Part shown: in pieces, positions 1 through 11,681 of the stretch
Position numbering within the stretch: the first letter of the stretch is position 1
Layout of the letters: the number at the start of each line of letters is the position of its first letter
Origin: Nymphaea colorata
Taxonomy: Eukaryota; Streptophyta; Magnoliopsida; Nymphaeales; Nymphaeaceae
Reading direction: 5' to 3'
DNA length: 64,000 bases
NCBI RefSeq assembly: GCF_008831285.2
Contig: NC_045147.1
Span: forward strand, 12,713,427 to 12,777,426
Notes under the pieces: model-generated
What the model saw: only the letters and a program-made list of their open reading frames with translations
Told to the model about the DNA's origin: nothing
Databases searched by the model: none
Program-made: the position numbers and the translations under genes

Positions 1-325
1 GCATCGGGTGCCAGGTGGCCCGGCCCGATAATGAGTAGGGTCTAGGTCAGTCCAACATCCAAAACTCCAGCCTGGCCTGGCCCAACTCGAAAAACCTGAA
101 CTCGAGTTCAGTCTGATTAAACTTAAAAATATATTAAAAATTTATATAAATATAATTAATCATAATAAAATATTATAAATATATATAAAAATTAATAATT
201 TTTTTTAAAAAACTCATTATCGGGCTGATGTGGGCTTATCAAGACAACCTAGCCCGGCCCGAGTTCCTTTTTTTCAGGCTCGGGCCTGAGTCAGGCCGGA
301 TACCAATTACCCGGCAGTGGCCCAC
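1..325. repeat. Non-autonomous TIR element, GC-rich ends (family A, copy 1)
   Basis: An AT-rich core (about 120-210) lies between GC-rich ends built from GGCCCGG, GCCCGA and CCGGCC words. The first 20 or so bases (GCATCGGGTGCCAGGTGGCC) pair imperfectly with the reverse complement of the right end near 300-333 (GGCATCGTGGGCCACTGCCG). The internal word CCCGATAATGAG near 25-38 recurs inverted near 212-222. A second copy sits at 16578-16898. The structure fits a hAT-like MITE, but the left boundary may be outside the window and I found no target-site duplication. Confidence 0.5.
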
Positions 326-526
326 GATGCCCAAGCTTGATCTGGTTTAGATCTCATATCCATGAAAAACATAAATGGCTAAAGCAAACACCCTCGCCTC
401 AATCCCCTCTTAAGTCAGAGCTATTTCTCTTACCTTTCACGATAATACAAAGGACACCAAGGCAACACAAGCACAAACTCTATCATAGTTTTGTGTTAGG
501 TTTTTTATCAAACATATAAAGGTGCA

Positions 527-564
<38 letters not shown>

Positions 565-1837
565 TCAAATTATTGCTAGCTTAGAAAAAGTTTGGTAACA
601 AAGACACTATCTGAATATCCCATGAATTTACCCTAAAAATGAAGGTACATTTATGAAGTACTTCTTAAATTTAGTCTAATCTTTGGCACAGATTGAGACT
701 GAACGAAACCGTGGTGGGCTTATGAGTCCGGTTAGTAGCATTGATTGAGCTCACGTGGGTTCCCAAGTGAGGGCCTGAATGCACTCCTAGAGAAGCGGCA
801 AAGGCAGTGGGCTGGCCACAGCAGCCCACATAAATTGCTTATTTATTTATGTATTCGTACCTCATAGACATTTCACTTGTTTCCACATTCGCTCTGATAC
901 AAAGCCTGCTGGGATGTGAAGAATGACCTCAGTTTCCGTTAACAATCAGAGCACTTTTGGTTATATATATATATATATAAACCCAACGTTGATAGGAATA
1001 AAAAGTTTAGTTTACTTCTGCTCTCAAAAGATTTGAGAGAGGAATGACAAATATTAACAGCAACGTTGCCAAAAGAACACCAATCTGAACATAATTTATA
1101 ACATGTCATTTTTTTTATTGACAAGAGAGTGATGCATGCATATCGAGCAGTAGTGCCTGTGTAAAGCATGTAGGCACATGCGGTGGGCATGTGGCTCTGC
1201 AACCCACGAACCAAAAACGTCAAATTCACGTGATGCGGCCATTCTTTTCCTTACGAGTAAGTAATCGAGGAACAACAGCACATGCCTTTTATATATAAAT
1301 TATATCTATAATTAATATATTATTTTGTATTATATATATATTTATATATAATTTCAACTAAAACCGAACCCAGATTTCTAGTAGTTGACTGAGCTCTGAT
1401 CGTAGTGATAAGGAAAATGTTGTGCATCTATGGATGATTGGTCAAGGACTGCACTCGGATTATTATTTAACCTTCTCTCGGAACATATTCTAAATGTTCT
1501 ATCTTCGACGACATTTTCTTTTTCATTTATTTCTCGAAACCCACCAAACAAGCAAAATAATTTAATTTATGCTGACATCGTCCCCGGTAGAGAAAGACGC
1601 CACGCCATCGAGCTCCCACGTTTGTTGACCGAGACCTAACCGAACTTGGTTCGGACCAGGAGGGTCACCACCTTTCCTCTTCTTCCTTCGTCGGCGGCGA
1701 TTTGCAGAGGGAAGGTGGGGAGGGATTGAAGTTCCGAGTCCGACCGTGTCGGAGTGGTACCGCTGGCGTCTGACGTCTGGAAGAGGCTTTTCCCGAGTAC
1801 GAGGGCGGGGAATAGCGGCCGCCGGAGAAGGGTGACT
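326..1837. other. Gene-free stretch upstream of the acyltransferase gene
   Basis: No coding region is supported here; the short open frames are AT-rich and have no recognisable domain. It holds a (TA)n microsatellite at 532-560, a shorter one near 963-980, an AT-rich block at 1280-1350, and near 600-690 a degenerate member of the dispersed 'ttcatgaatttac' repeat. GC content rises from about 1640, consistent with the promoter and 5' leader of the gene starting at 1838. I see no clear TATA box. Confidence 0.5.
532..560. repeat. (TA)n microsatellite
   Basis: An uninterrupted TA dinucleotide run of about 29 bases. Confidence 0.95.
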
Positions 1838-2986
1838 ATGGCGTGGGACGGAAACCTCTTCAAGTTCTGCTCGGGGCTGCGGGTGCTCGGCTACCTTATG
1901 ATCCTGCTCGTCGGGGGTATCGTCGCCGTCTCGTATGACGCTGTCGTCGTCGTCACCTGCGGCTCTCTGCTGCGACTCGGTGGCGTCAGGTGCGCTCTCT
2001 CCGTCGTCATCATCGCCGTCTTTCATCTGCTGGTGATTCTCGCCCTTGCATTTGCTCTTCTTTTTCTCTTATTTCTTTCTCATTGGGAAAGTAAAGACCA
2101 TAATTGATGTGAAAGATTCAACTACTGGTTGTTTAGAGTTCTTCTCTTGATGAATTGTCTTCATGGTTGTGTGTGCTAGGAAAAGTCTTAATTAGTCAAC
2201 TTGATGTTCGATCCAATATGTACTAGATGTGTAGGTCATTTTCTTTGTTTGGTTTGCTGTTGTTTCTGCAAACAACTCACAACAAGCATTAGGGAACTAG
2301 AAGAATATGAGACGAAGTTCTTTTTATTTTGATTGGGATGTTTTCTTAAGAATATCAAATGAGCTATGAACGAGTAGTAGAATACTGTAAGGAGTATGAT
2401 CAGACATGATGATATGACAAATGGCGCTTGTATTTATTCTGTTCGGTACTGGAACAGCCATCCAAAACAGCATAAGCTTGGTCGACTCCTACCATTTTCC
2501 TCGATGTTCAATAATGATGAGTTATGACTGTCTGAGAAGCCGAAGTGGGGAAAATTTCTAAAGCCAAAATTGTTTTGTGCATTTGTCAACTGTCTAAGGC
2601 TGTTATCCTAAAGTTGATTGTTCACCTGTTTGTAGAATGTAGAGCTATGCAGAATTTGACTCTAGGAAACCTTGATATTATGGAAGCAGTATTCAAGAAT
2701 GTAAACTCAGTTCTTTCCCATCAATCTGTGGATTATTCAACAGAAAGGAAATCAATCTAGTTGTATATGTGTTGCATTAATCTGCCTTCACATTGAAGAG
2801 GCAGAACAGTCAGCAAGACATGATAATTGAGTATATTCTTATAAACCATGTCATGTGGACTAAAACCTATGCTTGATATGGCATCCTGTAGCAGCATAAA
2901 ACCAACATTTGAGGGCACACATTTATAAATTTACAGTTGAGGAGGGGCACTAATATGTAAATATATATTTTTATGTAAGAGTTTAT

Positions 2987-3033
<47 letters not shown>

Positions 3034-5672
3034 TGGGGGGACGGAGAGATGCCTCCATGGCACTGCTGCAGCTGAACCTTCCTGTTATGCTGCTTGAAAT
3101 TCGTTTTTGTCGTGTGGGATTTAATTATTTATTGTTTTGCTTTACACCAGTGACATTTATGTGCATACGGGATTCTGTTTATTGAAGCAGCACATGATTA
3201 AGCTTTTATTTCTGTTAAAACTTTTATCCAACAATACGTGGCCATGTATTTTCATTATGGTGTTTGTCTCTTGTTTCAATTTTAGGGTTGCAGGTTTTTC
3301 TGCTGCTTTTGTTAGTTATTGACACAATTGAAGTTCTATGTTGCAGCTCCTTTTGCTGTTATGGAGCTATTTTTTGGTAGTCTTCACAGATCCGGGCTCC
3401 GTTCCACAAAATTGGCAGCCAATGGCAGACGAAAATCCAGTGGTTGCAAGTTCAACAGCTTCTTCAGAGTATGCAGACCTAGAAATCAGGTCTTCTGGAT
3501 GGTCTCCATCTGGTGAGCCAACTCGAAGACCTGGAATACGCTATTGTAATAGCTGCCAGAATGTCAAGCCACCTCGCTGTCATCATTGCTCTGTTTGTAA
3601 GCTATTAAACTCTGATTTTAGATATGGCTTTAGTTCATCTCTCATCATTGGTTAATTTTTGCACTTGTAACTCCTCCATGATTTATTGACGCATGAAAGT
3701 CGCGCACTATCTTATAACAGGACAACCAGTTCTAACAAGGTCACTGCATGAAGATTAACTTTTTCCTGTTATTAACGGGAAGACCAGTTCTGACAATATA
3801 GCCTTCACCTATTTTCTTCTACTGGTGGCCATAATTGAATATGTAGAGATGAAAGTAGTTTCTCACATAGTTTATTGTTCATTCATTTTAGAATTTGAAT
3901 GACTTTCCTTGCCATGTAGATTTGTAATGTGTCAAATACAGTTTAGCCATTTCCCTTGAAGCAAAAATACTTGAAGAGATAGATGTCAATTAGTTCTCCT
4001 TCATAATATCTTTATATTTTGTGTCTACTCACGGTCAATTGAATGGGTTATAAGTTAATTTGTGAACAAGTGTATTGAATTTCTGCATTCCATAATCCAT
4101 TATTTTATGGCCCATATGCACTTCTCTATATTGGTTTTCGAAAATTTGTAGGGAGAAGGTTCTGCAATGGTACCATCATCAATGTCCACGAATCTCATGA
4201 TTTTGGAATATCTGGTTTAGCTGTAAAAACCTGTTATGATTGTTGGCATTTCTAGTCTGTGTAAAAAATTATTATTTAGAAAATCATGAGCCAACTAGAT
4301 GACTTAGTTAACTTCCGGCATGTAGCAGGTCAAAAAATGGGAATGATCTGGAAGTTCACAGGATTAAGCTGCCATTCAACTACTAAGCTGAGTCAGCTTC
4401 ATTTTTGCATGGCCGAGCCAAGGCATGGGTTGGCTATGCAAGCACACATGTAGTTGGCACTTGGCATATTTGAATGAATCATGCAAAGTACTACATTTTG
4501 TATAAAATTACAATATTACTTATGACCTACTCGTAGGTGCATATATTGTAAATTTTTCTCACTGTATATGGCTTATGCAATTATATAAAATGCAATACTG
4601 ATAACAATAGTAGAGATATTTTAGAAAGCATCAATTTTTGTAGGCGTCCTAAAATATGAACACATTTTATACAAAATATTAGTAATATAAGTTCAACAAT
4701 AATCATATATGTGTATAGTTGTAGAACTTGCACAAATAAGAAAAGTTGTATTGATAATACAATGTGCAACATAATATATGTATGTGTTTGTAGGTAACTA
4801 AAATATGAACAAGTCATCCCGAATCTCTGGGCTTCTAGAAATTGTGAAATAGTTTCTCTGTTACTGATACTTTGCCATTAAAGCATGGTGGGCCTCTCCA
4901 TAAAGTTGGTTGTTACCAAGCTTTATTTAAAACAATAGAAAGAATTTATAGTAGTTTATTATGAGAATCTATTGAGTTTTACATTGTTGTGCATGTAGGT
5001 CAAAGATGTGTACTGAAAATGGATCATCACTGTATATGGGTTGTCAACTGTGTCGGTGCACGAAACTACAAATTCTTTCTCCTTTTTCTGGTAATAAACT
5101 GAGATAGAGTTTATATTTTGGTTCTTCAAGTTTTTTATTGCTTATGGACCTGCAAAAGAATGTTGAGTTTTTTACTAAATATTTTTTCATTTTAAAATTT
5201 AAAATTGCAAAATTCATGATCTGTTGTCTTTGAAGTTTAAGGTTAGCCAAAAAAGTTCTATACTTCTGTGTAGCTGCCCTTTTACTGGCACATGTGGATT
5301 AAATGGACATGGTATTTTTTGCCACACCTATGTAGAAGTGATTGGGAGAAAGTTGGAGGGCATTCCTTTCCATGTCCAAAAAACGAAAAAGGATTTTGTT
5401 AGGTTCATTTTGTTATCTAAGCATATGAAAGGATAACTATCTTAAGAACAAGTCATTTGCTTTGTTAAACAATGGACCTAATGGTTACTGCTGTTGCTTG
5501 GCATGGTTTTGCTTCATTGGATGACCATATATGCTTTGTAGTACAATATTAGTATATGCAAAGGAAACCTATTCCCCCAACAGTGGAAAAGGTTGCACCC
5601 TATGTCACATAGGTACGGGTACGGACCATTTTCAAAAAGTTTGGGTGTGGGGGTACGGCCGTACACACACGC

Positions 5673-5716
<44 letters not shown>

Positions 5717-8099
5717 AAAAATTTCAAAATGAATAACATATTCATAAAACACAGTATGGAAGTAATTAATATACAAATATATCAGCTTTCTTGATTCTCC
5801 GTCGCATCATCAAGATTAGAAGGAGCAACAGGTCACACTTTTAAGATATATTGACATCGCTATGGTTATGGCTCACACTATTATCGAAGAGTCAAGTTAT
5901 AGAGAATGAATGAATTTTCAAAACATTATATGGAAGATTTTAAATGAAAAGTTGTGAGGAACTATGTACAAGAAAGGTTTAGAGTGAAAAAGGAAACAAG
6001 AAAAGAGGGGGATTTTTAATTTTCAACTCAAAAACTGGACAACTTTGGACTTGGTCAAAGTTGACCGAGCCCGAAAATGGACAAAAATGATCTCAGGTAC
6101 GTTGACCGTACCCGGTACTGCGTTGACCGCACCAGGGCCATACCCAGGACCATACCTGTACCCGTTTACCCGTGTGACATAAGGTGCACCATATATCATT
6201 CTCAAGATAGGGCATTGCTACCACAATATTAGCCCGCCGATCCTTTCCTACTTTGCATCGTTCGTTAGTTTTTCGGAAAATATTGATGCTTCCTCTTCTG
6301 ATTTTTTCGAAGTTACACCCTCCTAACGAGTCATTTTTCAAGGAAAGCTTGTTTATTTGACACTTCAAATGATTTTTACAAAACTTTTTTCTAGTTCATT
6401 ACGATTTATTTCTGCTTGATTGTGAGGAAAAAAGCAGGTGGCCTTCCTACTTCCTAGTCAACATGAAAACTAGGGGGTACACGTTTTAACGCACCCACTG
6501 CTAGAATTATGTGATACTTATAGGAGATAGTTGCAACAATTTTTATGATTTAAGCTGTCAAAAGTTAATAGTAACCGTATCTTCTATTTCTTTTTCCAGT
6601 ACAAAGAGCGCATATATCACTAGCAGAATGTGAGATAGTTTTCTCTTGTTACAAACTGACAAGTAATGTGATTGCCTTTTCTAATCTAACTAGCTTATGA
6701 ACATTTAAGCATACATAGACTCACACACAAAAACACATGAAATACATGATGATGTGGTACATGACCAATGATTAAATGGGGCAAATGTTGCACAGGGCCT
6801 TAGTATCTGAACGTCAATTGCTTCATGCAGCGAGCTTATTTGAAGAACAGAAAATTGCATTTACGACTACATATATTGGGGTATATTCATTTGCAAGGAT
6901 AATATGATGAATGAAAATTAAGATTTCAATGGAGGTTGTAGTGATTTTTTAATGTGAGTGATTGTTTCCTAGATATATTTAGTTTCTTCCTTTGTGAAAA
7001 CAACTAGTAATGTTTCTAATTTCTTGCTTGAAGATGCTGACGGTCGACATACTCTATTTTTATGTTGTGATGTCCAAATCGTTACTGATACCTGCAAATG
7101 CAAAAACTCTTTTGCAGCTGTATACGTTTCTGGAGACCACACTGGACACGCTGGTACTTTTGCCTGAATTTATCAGATTTTTTGGCGAGATTAATAGCCA
7201 TTCTAGTTCCCCTGGCAACCTTGCTGTGACCTTCCTTGCTTTTGGTAAACTTCTTAGCTAAGATGCTTGAAATATTTTTCAAGGTTTCTGCAATTGCTAT
7301 TTCTTTGAATGTGTACTTCTTTCCTTGCAGTAATCAATCTGGCGTTTGCACTGAGCCTTCTTGGTTTTGTGATATTGCATTTGTCTCTTTTATTAAGCAA
7401 TACAACCACCATTGAGGTAAATACTGCTTTAGATTTTTGTCTCTCCCTGCTTGGTTTATCATCATATTAAAGCATGGCCTTTATAGGTTTACGAGAAGAA
7501 GACAGCCATCGGATGGAGATATGACCTGGGCAAAAGGAAAAACGTAGAACAGGTAAGTGATATTTCTCAACCTCTATTTCATTTAATTTGCCGATGGGGT
7601 ACCAGAATAATCAAAGAATCAGACTTTTAAGTAGACAAGTGTCCTTCTATATTGGCCACTGTCAAGTTGACATTGAATGAGCTACGTAATATAAACCAAT
7701 TGCTGCTTAGCCAAAGTGTGATGATTGAAGGATTCTCCTATCTTACATTAAGTTTCCTTGGCAACCTCATTAGCCGTCCCTTTTCTTATAGCTTAGGTTC
7801 TCCATTAAAGTACGTTATTCGTATGTTTGGTCTTCCATTGCAGTCATTCACCTGTGAATAGCATATTTGGAGCACACTCTCTGGCGTCAAACTGTTGGCA
7901 GGACTCTTGCATCACGTTCTTATTTCATGTTGATCAGCTCTGTCCTCATTTATCTCGATGTTGCGTTAAATTGTTTGTGCAGGTATTTGGCAAGAAAAGG
8001 GCATATTGGCTCCTGCCACTTTACTCAAAGGAAGATCTAGAAAAGATACCTGCACTTCAAGGTTTGGAATTCCCCATCCGTTCAGATGCAGAGGTTTGA
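1838..8099 (+). CDS. DHHC-type protein S-acyltransferase (palmitoyltransferase)
   Basis: Membrane enzyme that attaches palmitate to cysteines of target proteins. Seven exons by GT-AG and protein continuity: 1838-2032, 3347-3596, 4999-5090, 7118-7244, 7331-7416, 7487-7552, 7983-8099, giving 310 aa. Two N-terminal hydrophobic helices lie at about residues 13-35 and 52-78, followed by the family TDPG motif. The cysteine-rich domain ends in DHHC at 157-160, with Cys160 as predicted acyl acceptor. Two more helices follow in exons 4 and 5. The TTxE motif (TTIE) is near 247-250, and a PaCCT-like NVEQVFG motif spans exons 6-7. ATG 1838 begins [11 protein letters not shown], like plant members. Length is normal for the group of Arabidopsis PAT13/PAT14 (from memory). 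The motifs are seen directly, the family assignment is firm, and substrate and membrane compartment are unknown. Intron 3 is about 2 kb and carries a transposon. Confidence 0.93.
2989..3031. repeat. (AG)n microsatellite in intron 1 of the acyltransferase gene
   Basis: A run of about 43 bases of AG dinucleotides within the 1.3-kb first intron. Confidence 0.95.
5591..6190. mobile_element. Non-autonomous TIR element in intron 3 of the acyltransferase gene
   Basis: The left end reads GGTTGCACCCTATGTCACAT then AGGTACGGGTACGG. The reverse complement of the right end reads GGTGCACCTTATGTCACACG then GGTAAACGGGTAC. This is an imperfect terminal inverted repeat of about 33 bp. Subterminal GTACGGG and GTACCC words repeat inside. 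A long (AT)n tract lies at 5676-5714, and there is no coding capacity. The flanks show no obvious target-site duplication, so I cannot choose between MULE-like and hAT-like. It lies wholly between exons 3 and 4, so it is spliced out. Confidence 0.6.
5676..5714. repeat. (AT)n microsatellite
   Basis: A pure AT dinucleotide run of about 39 bases inside the intronic TIR element. Confidence 0.95.
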
Positions 8100-9026
8100 G
8101 CTGCATGCTCTGTGTATTAGTTATTTGTATCATCATTCATTGTATCTTTAAGTTGTTACAAATATTAGCTATTAATATTCATAAATACAAATTGTTGATT
8201 TTATTATGCATGTACACTTACAAACAATAAACACATGGTTCCGTCATGAGAAAAATAAAACCTGATGTTCACGTTGGTGATATTGAATCTAAAAGTTCTC
8301 CCAGGTACGGATTCGCAACTGATGCAGTCATCCAGATGTGTTTTCCTCTGTAACCGGACGAAAAATGCTGGGCCGTATTTTGACTCAAACACCGGCTCTT
8401 TGTGGAGCCTAGGCCGTGGCAATATGGATTTCTCTCTATTGACTTTGCTATTTATAATGGTTATGAGAGAGATGGCTGATTTCATAAGAAATTGAGATAT
8501 GTGTAGACGACTCTTCTCAAGGACTCACTGCTTGGTCGATTTGTCCTGGTCATGGTCTTGCTTGCAGCATGGAAATCATTCTGGACAAAATGCTGGAGCC
8601 ACGAACTTCCCATCTTGTCATGCTCCAACGCACATATTGTTTTCTTGACAATTTTGATACTTATACCATCCAAAACACGACGAAGTTTTTGAACTCCAGA
8701 AATCAAAGACCAGAGGCTTGTTCAAGGCCAACGTACAATCTTTATGAATGGGGATGTCTCATCAAGAGAGAAAAAAAATAAAAGCAACAACGAAAACACT
8801 TGTCTTAATTTAGTGCTGCAGTACATGTTACGCCCAAAACATACAGCTAACGGCGCTAACAAGAACTTTATGAACCCGACTACTGGTTTGAATTAAGACC
8901 TTCGAGTTGGAAGTGGCCGTATACCGGTGTACCCGGTGCGTCTCTTGGCATGATTTAGATGAATTTAAGTCCCAGAAGAGCGGACAATCTAAGAAAAAGA
9001 AAAGTGGAAAGGTACGTCTCATGGCA
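8100..9026. other. 3' flank of the acyltransferase gene, no further gene seen
   Basis: The first few hundred bases probably contain the 3' UTR. I see no unambiguous polyadenylation signal that can be singled out. Short open frames on both strands lack domains or splice support. Confidence 0.4.
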
Positions 9027-9347
9027 TCATGGTGTAGCATCACAGTGTCCGGCCGGCTGATCCGGACTTGGTACCGGCCAGGGTTCCACCTGATGCTTGT
9101 TCCTCGGCAGGGTTGTCGGCAGTGGAGGGAGTGGCTCAGAGGCAAGGAACGAGATCAAAATCAAGGTTGGGGTCCCAAACAAGATTAGTCCGACCGGGAT
9201 CAACCATTGTTGAGACCTGGCTTGCCGCAGACGAGTATACCAGAAGACCAACATCCAGGAACCGAGCACAATAGATAGTATGGAACAAGAGAAAACCACT
9301 CCAACCTTTATGAGATGTCCACAGCTTGTCACTTCGCTCGCAGCCAT
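9027..9347 (-). CDS. Hypothetical small membrane protein (weak candidate)
   Basis: A 106-aa open frame on the minus strand starting MAASEVTSC. It has two clear hydrophobic segments, about residues 13-36 (ending SWMLVFWY) and 48-68, separated by a short basic stretch (RLRQARSQQ), then a proline-rich polar tail. That layout suggests a two-pass hairpin membrane protein. The composition is less AT-rich than its surroundings. I do not recognise a family, and there is no visible promoter or splice context. It could be a chance frame or one exon of a longer gene. Only the reading frame and hydrophobicity are seen; everything else is inference. Confidence 0.3.
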   Translation of the reverse strand: MAASEVTSCGHLIKVGVVFSCSILSIVLGSWMLVFWYTRLRQARSQQWLIPVGLILFGTPTLILISFLASEPLPPLPTTLPRNKHQVEPWPVPSPDQPAGHCDATP

Positions 9348-9406
9348 TGATGAACCCTACAACCAAAGAATCCACAAACAAATTAGAACTCATAAGCATC
9401 TAACTG

Positions 9407-9463
<57 letters not shown>

Positions 9464-11596
9464 GTGCATGAGTTGGAGATGAATCCTTGAGAATGGCCCA
9501 AGCTACGTTAACGGAGGTACTAAAGCTCAAATCTCATGAACCACAGGGGCCATGCCATTCCCATGGAGCCTTCTGCTTGATGACGAGCTTCATTAGGAGG
9601 TGAAATTCTTTGTTCTTCTCTGGCGTTGTGACTCCGTGAGAAGAGCAGTTTGACTAGCTAACGTGGCCTGCTACAGCCGATAGTCATGTCATAGCCACCT
9701 TTCTTCTTATTCAGTCTTTTGGAGGTAAATCACACAAAGACAGTAAGCTGCGGAGGAGATGGGTGATCATATTATTCTGCACACACACACACACACACTC
9801 ACACACGTATATTGTGGGAAATGGGGAATCACTGCAATTTTCATGGTGGCAATCGCCTCCACCGGCTTGCCGCTTTACACCGTTCATGCTTATATTTGAC
9901 ATACGATTACAATTAATCTACGGAAGGACTGCTCGGAAATTGGTAACGAATGAATTTCCCGTTCCCTCAAACAAGGGCTTAACTCACCTGATTGGAACAG
10001 CTTGTGAACGAACAAAAAGTTGAAGGGATGTCAACAGTTTGAAACTGATATTGGGTGCGGCCTTTCTGGAAGACGAGAACTGTTATTCCACCGAACCGCA
10101 TGATAAGTAGTTGCTGTATTCTACTGTCTGAAGAAAAAAACCGATGGTGTAGGATTGAAGAACAAGGATAGATCACTTAACTTATTGTTGGATCGTACTA
10201 AATATGATGATGACAAAATCCATCCTTCTAGAAAGCAGTGGTTATATTTGCCATCTTGTCTATTCCTCGTGCATAACTTTAAGTGGTTGAAGTGCATTCT
10301 TAATCCCAAAAAACCTGGACTCCGTGAAGAATTTGGAGCATCAGACTTGACACCCAAAAGGCATCTAGTTCAGTTCCTCATATGTCTAATTCTTTAGGTT
10401 TTTATCTGGTATCAGAATGGATCCATGCATGTTGTTTTCACTAACTACCAACCCATACAATGACAACACTAAGGAAAAGCTCAGTCAACAAAATGGCAAG
10501 AATATTGAAACTTGATCTAGAGCCTTCAACTTGACACTCTTTATATTCCTCTTTTGCTACCTTTCACCAACTTCCGAAAATAAATTTCAAATTCTATTAA
10601 AAATCAACGTTGTTTTCTTGCTTGAGAAAAAGTATAGCCGGTGCAACATGGACTAAATGTGTCCAGTACTGTTGAGTTTACCTGCACAATCCAATTACGC
10701 AATTCCCATGAGAAGAATGAAAGTTTCTCTTTCAAATACTTGAATGGCCTCTTTCTTGCTTTCTCATCCACATCTTTGTGAATTTTGTCCTCATCAAGAA
10801 TATTGAGAAGAGCCATTTGGAGGGAGAAAAGTTTGCAAGCCATCCATATTATCATGATTTCATCTCTTGAAGGATGGAGCGAGCATGAAGGAATTAATCT
10901 GAATCGGAGTGGACACCGTAACTGGGTTCGACTCCGATACGGTAGAAAGCGAAACGGATCAATATTTGAATAATAATAGTCTAGTCTCTTGATCAAATAT
11001 ATGCACCAAAAAAATATGAGAATTACGAAGACGTGTTCTTGGTATAGCCAAACTACAATACACAGTCCCGTTCGGACTTGAATGGAGAAAACTATATATG
11101 GATACATCGGGCTACTTATCATGGATGCAGACGTTCTCTAAAAGTTTATATTAGATTTGGTCACAAAATTTTAAGCTAAAGTGACGTCCAGAATTAGATT
11201 TTTCATTTTTTTGGCCAAATTATGTTTATTGATCACGACATGGGAAAAATAAGAAAAATGATCTTCTGTGCGTGCGGTAAAGGGAATCCTGATACGAGGA
11301 CCATCTTGATTGTAGGCTCTGAGAAATCATTTGAGATCGAGTATATGTTTCTTAATATCCACAGGTACGATGCCATGTTTGCATCTAAAGTCTCATCGAT
11401 TGCCGGATCCATGGCATGAGATCATCGATACTTGGACTGGTTGAACTAAAACTGGTTTGTCTTATGAAACAGGATTGGTAATATCTGATTGTCTGGGTCT
11501 ATTGTTATTTGCAGAAACAATTGCATGCATGAAGCATAGACCAAAAGACCACTAAAGAATTCTCGGACACTTCTTGCCCATGGACGAGTGGCTGGC
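9348..11596. other. Gene-free stretch with microsatellites
   Basis: It holds an interrupted (TA)n tract at 9407-9460 and an (AC)n tract at 9780-9798. A 172-codon minus-strand frame at 10604-11122 is the longest open frame, but it has no recognisable domain and atypical composition, so I do not call it. Nothing else is supported. Confidence 0.45.
9407..9460. repeat. (TA)n microsatellite
   Basis: About 54 bases of TA dinucleotides with one internal TGTA interruption. Confidence 0.95.
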
Positions 11597-11667
11597 AGAC
11601 ATTAAACGGCTGAAGATTTCTTTCCATGGTAGAGACGATGACAGGCTTCCTTCAAGATGTGCTAACA
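11597..11667 (-). repeat. Truncated 3' LTR (about 70 bp of U3)
   Basis: The minus-strand sequence TGTTAGCACATCTTGAAGG onward matches the start of the 5' LTR, with two substitutions and one indel over about 58 bp. The match then continues weakly to 'acatta', skipping a 26-bp piece that is duplicated in the 5' LTR. The rest of the LTR is missing, so host DNA or deleted sequence follows. Confidence 0.8.
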
Positions 11668-11681
11668 AACTTCCCCTCAAG
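11668..11681 (-). other. Polypurine tract of the copia element
   Basis: On the minus strand TTGAGGGGAAGTT ends exactly where the 3' LTR begins with TGTTAGC. This is the expected plus-strand priming site. It overlaps the last codons of the polyprotein. Confidence 0.8.

Noticed and set aside
1562..2026. 154-codon antisense frame over exon 1 of the acyltransferase gene
   Set aside because: Low-complexity Asp/Arg-rich translation opposite a well-supported exon.
10604..11122. 172-codon minus-strand open frame
   Set aside because: Longest unassigned frame in its region, but no recognisable domain, unusual composition and no splice or promoter support.
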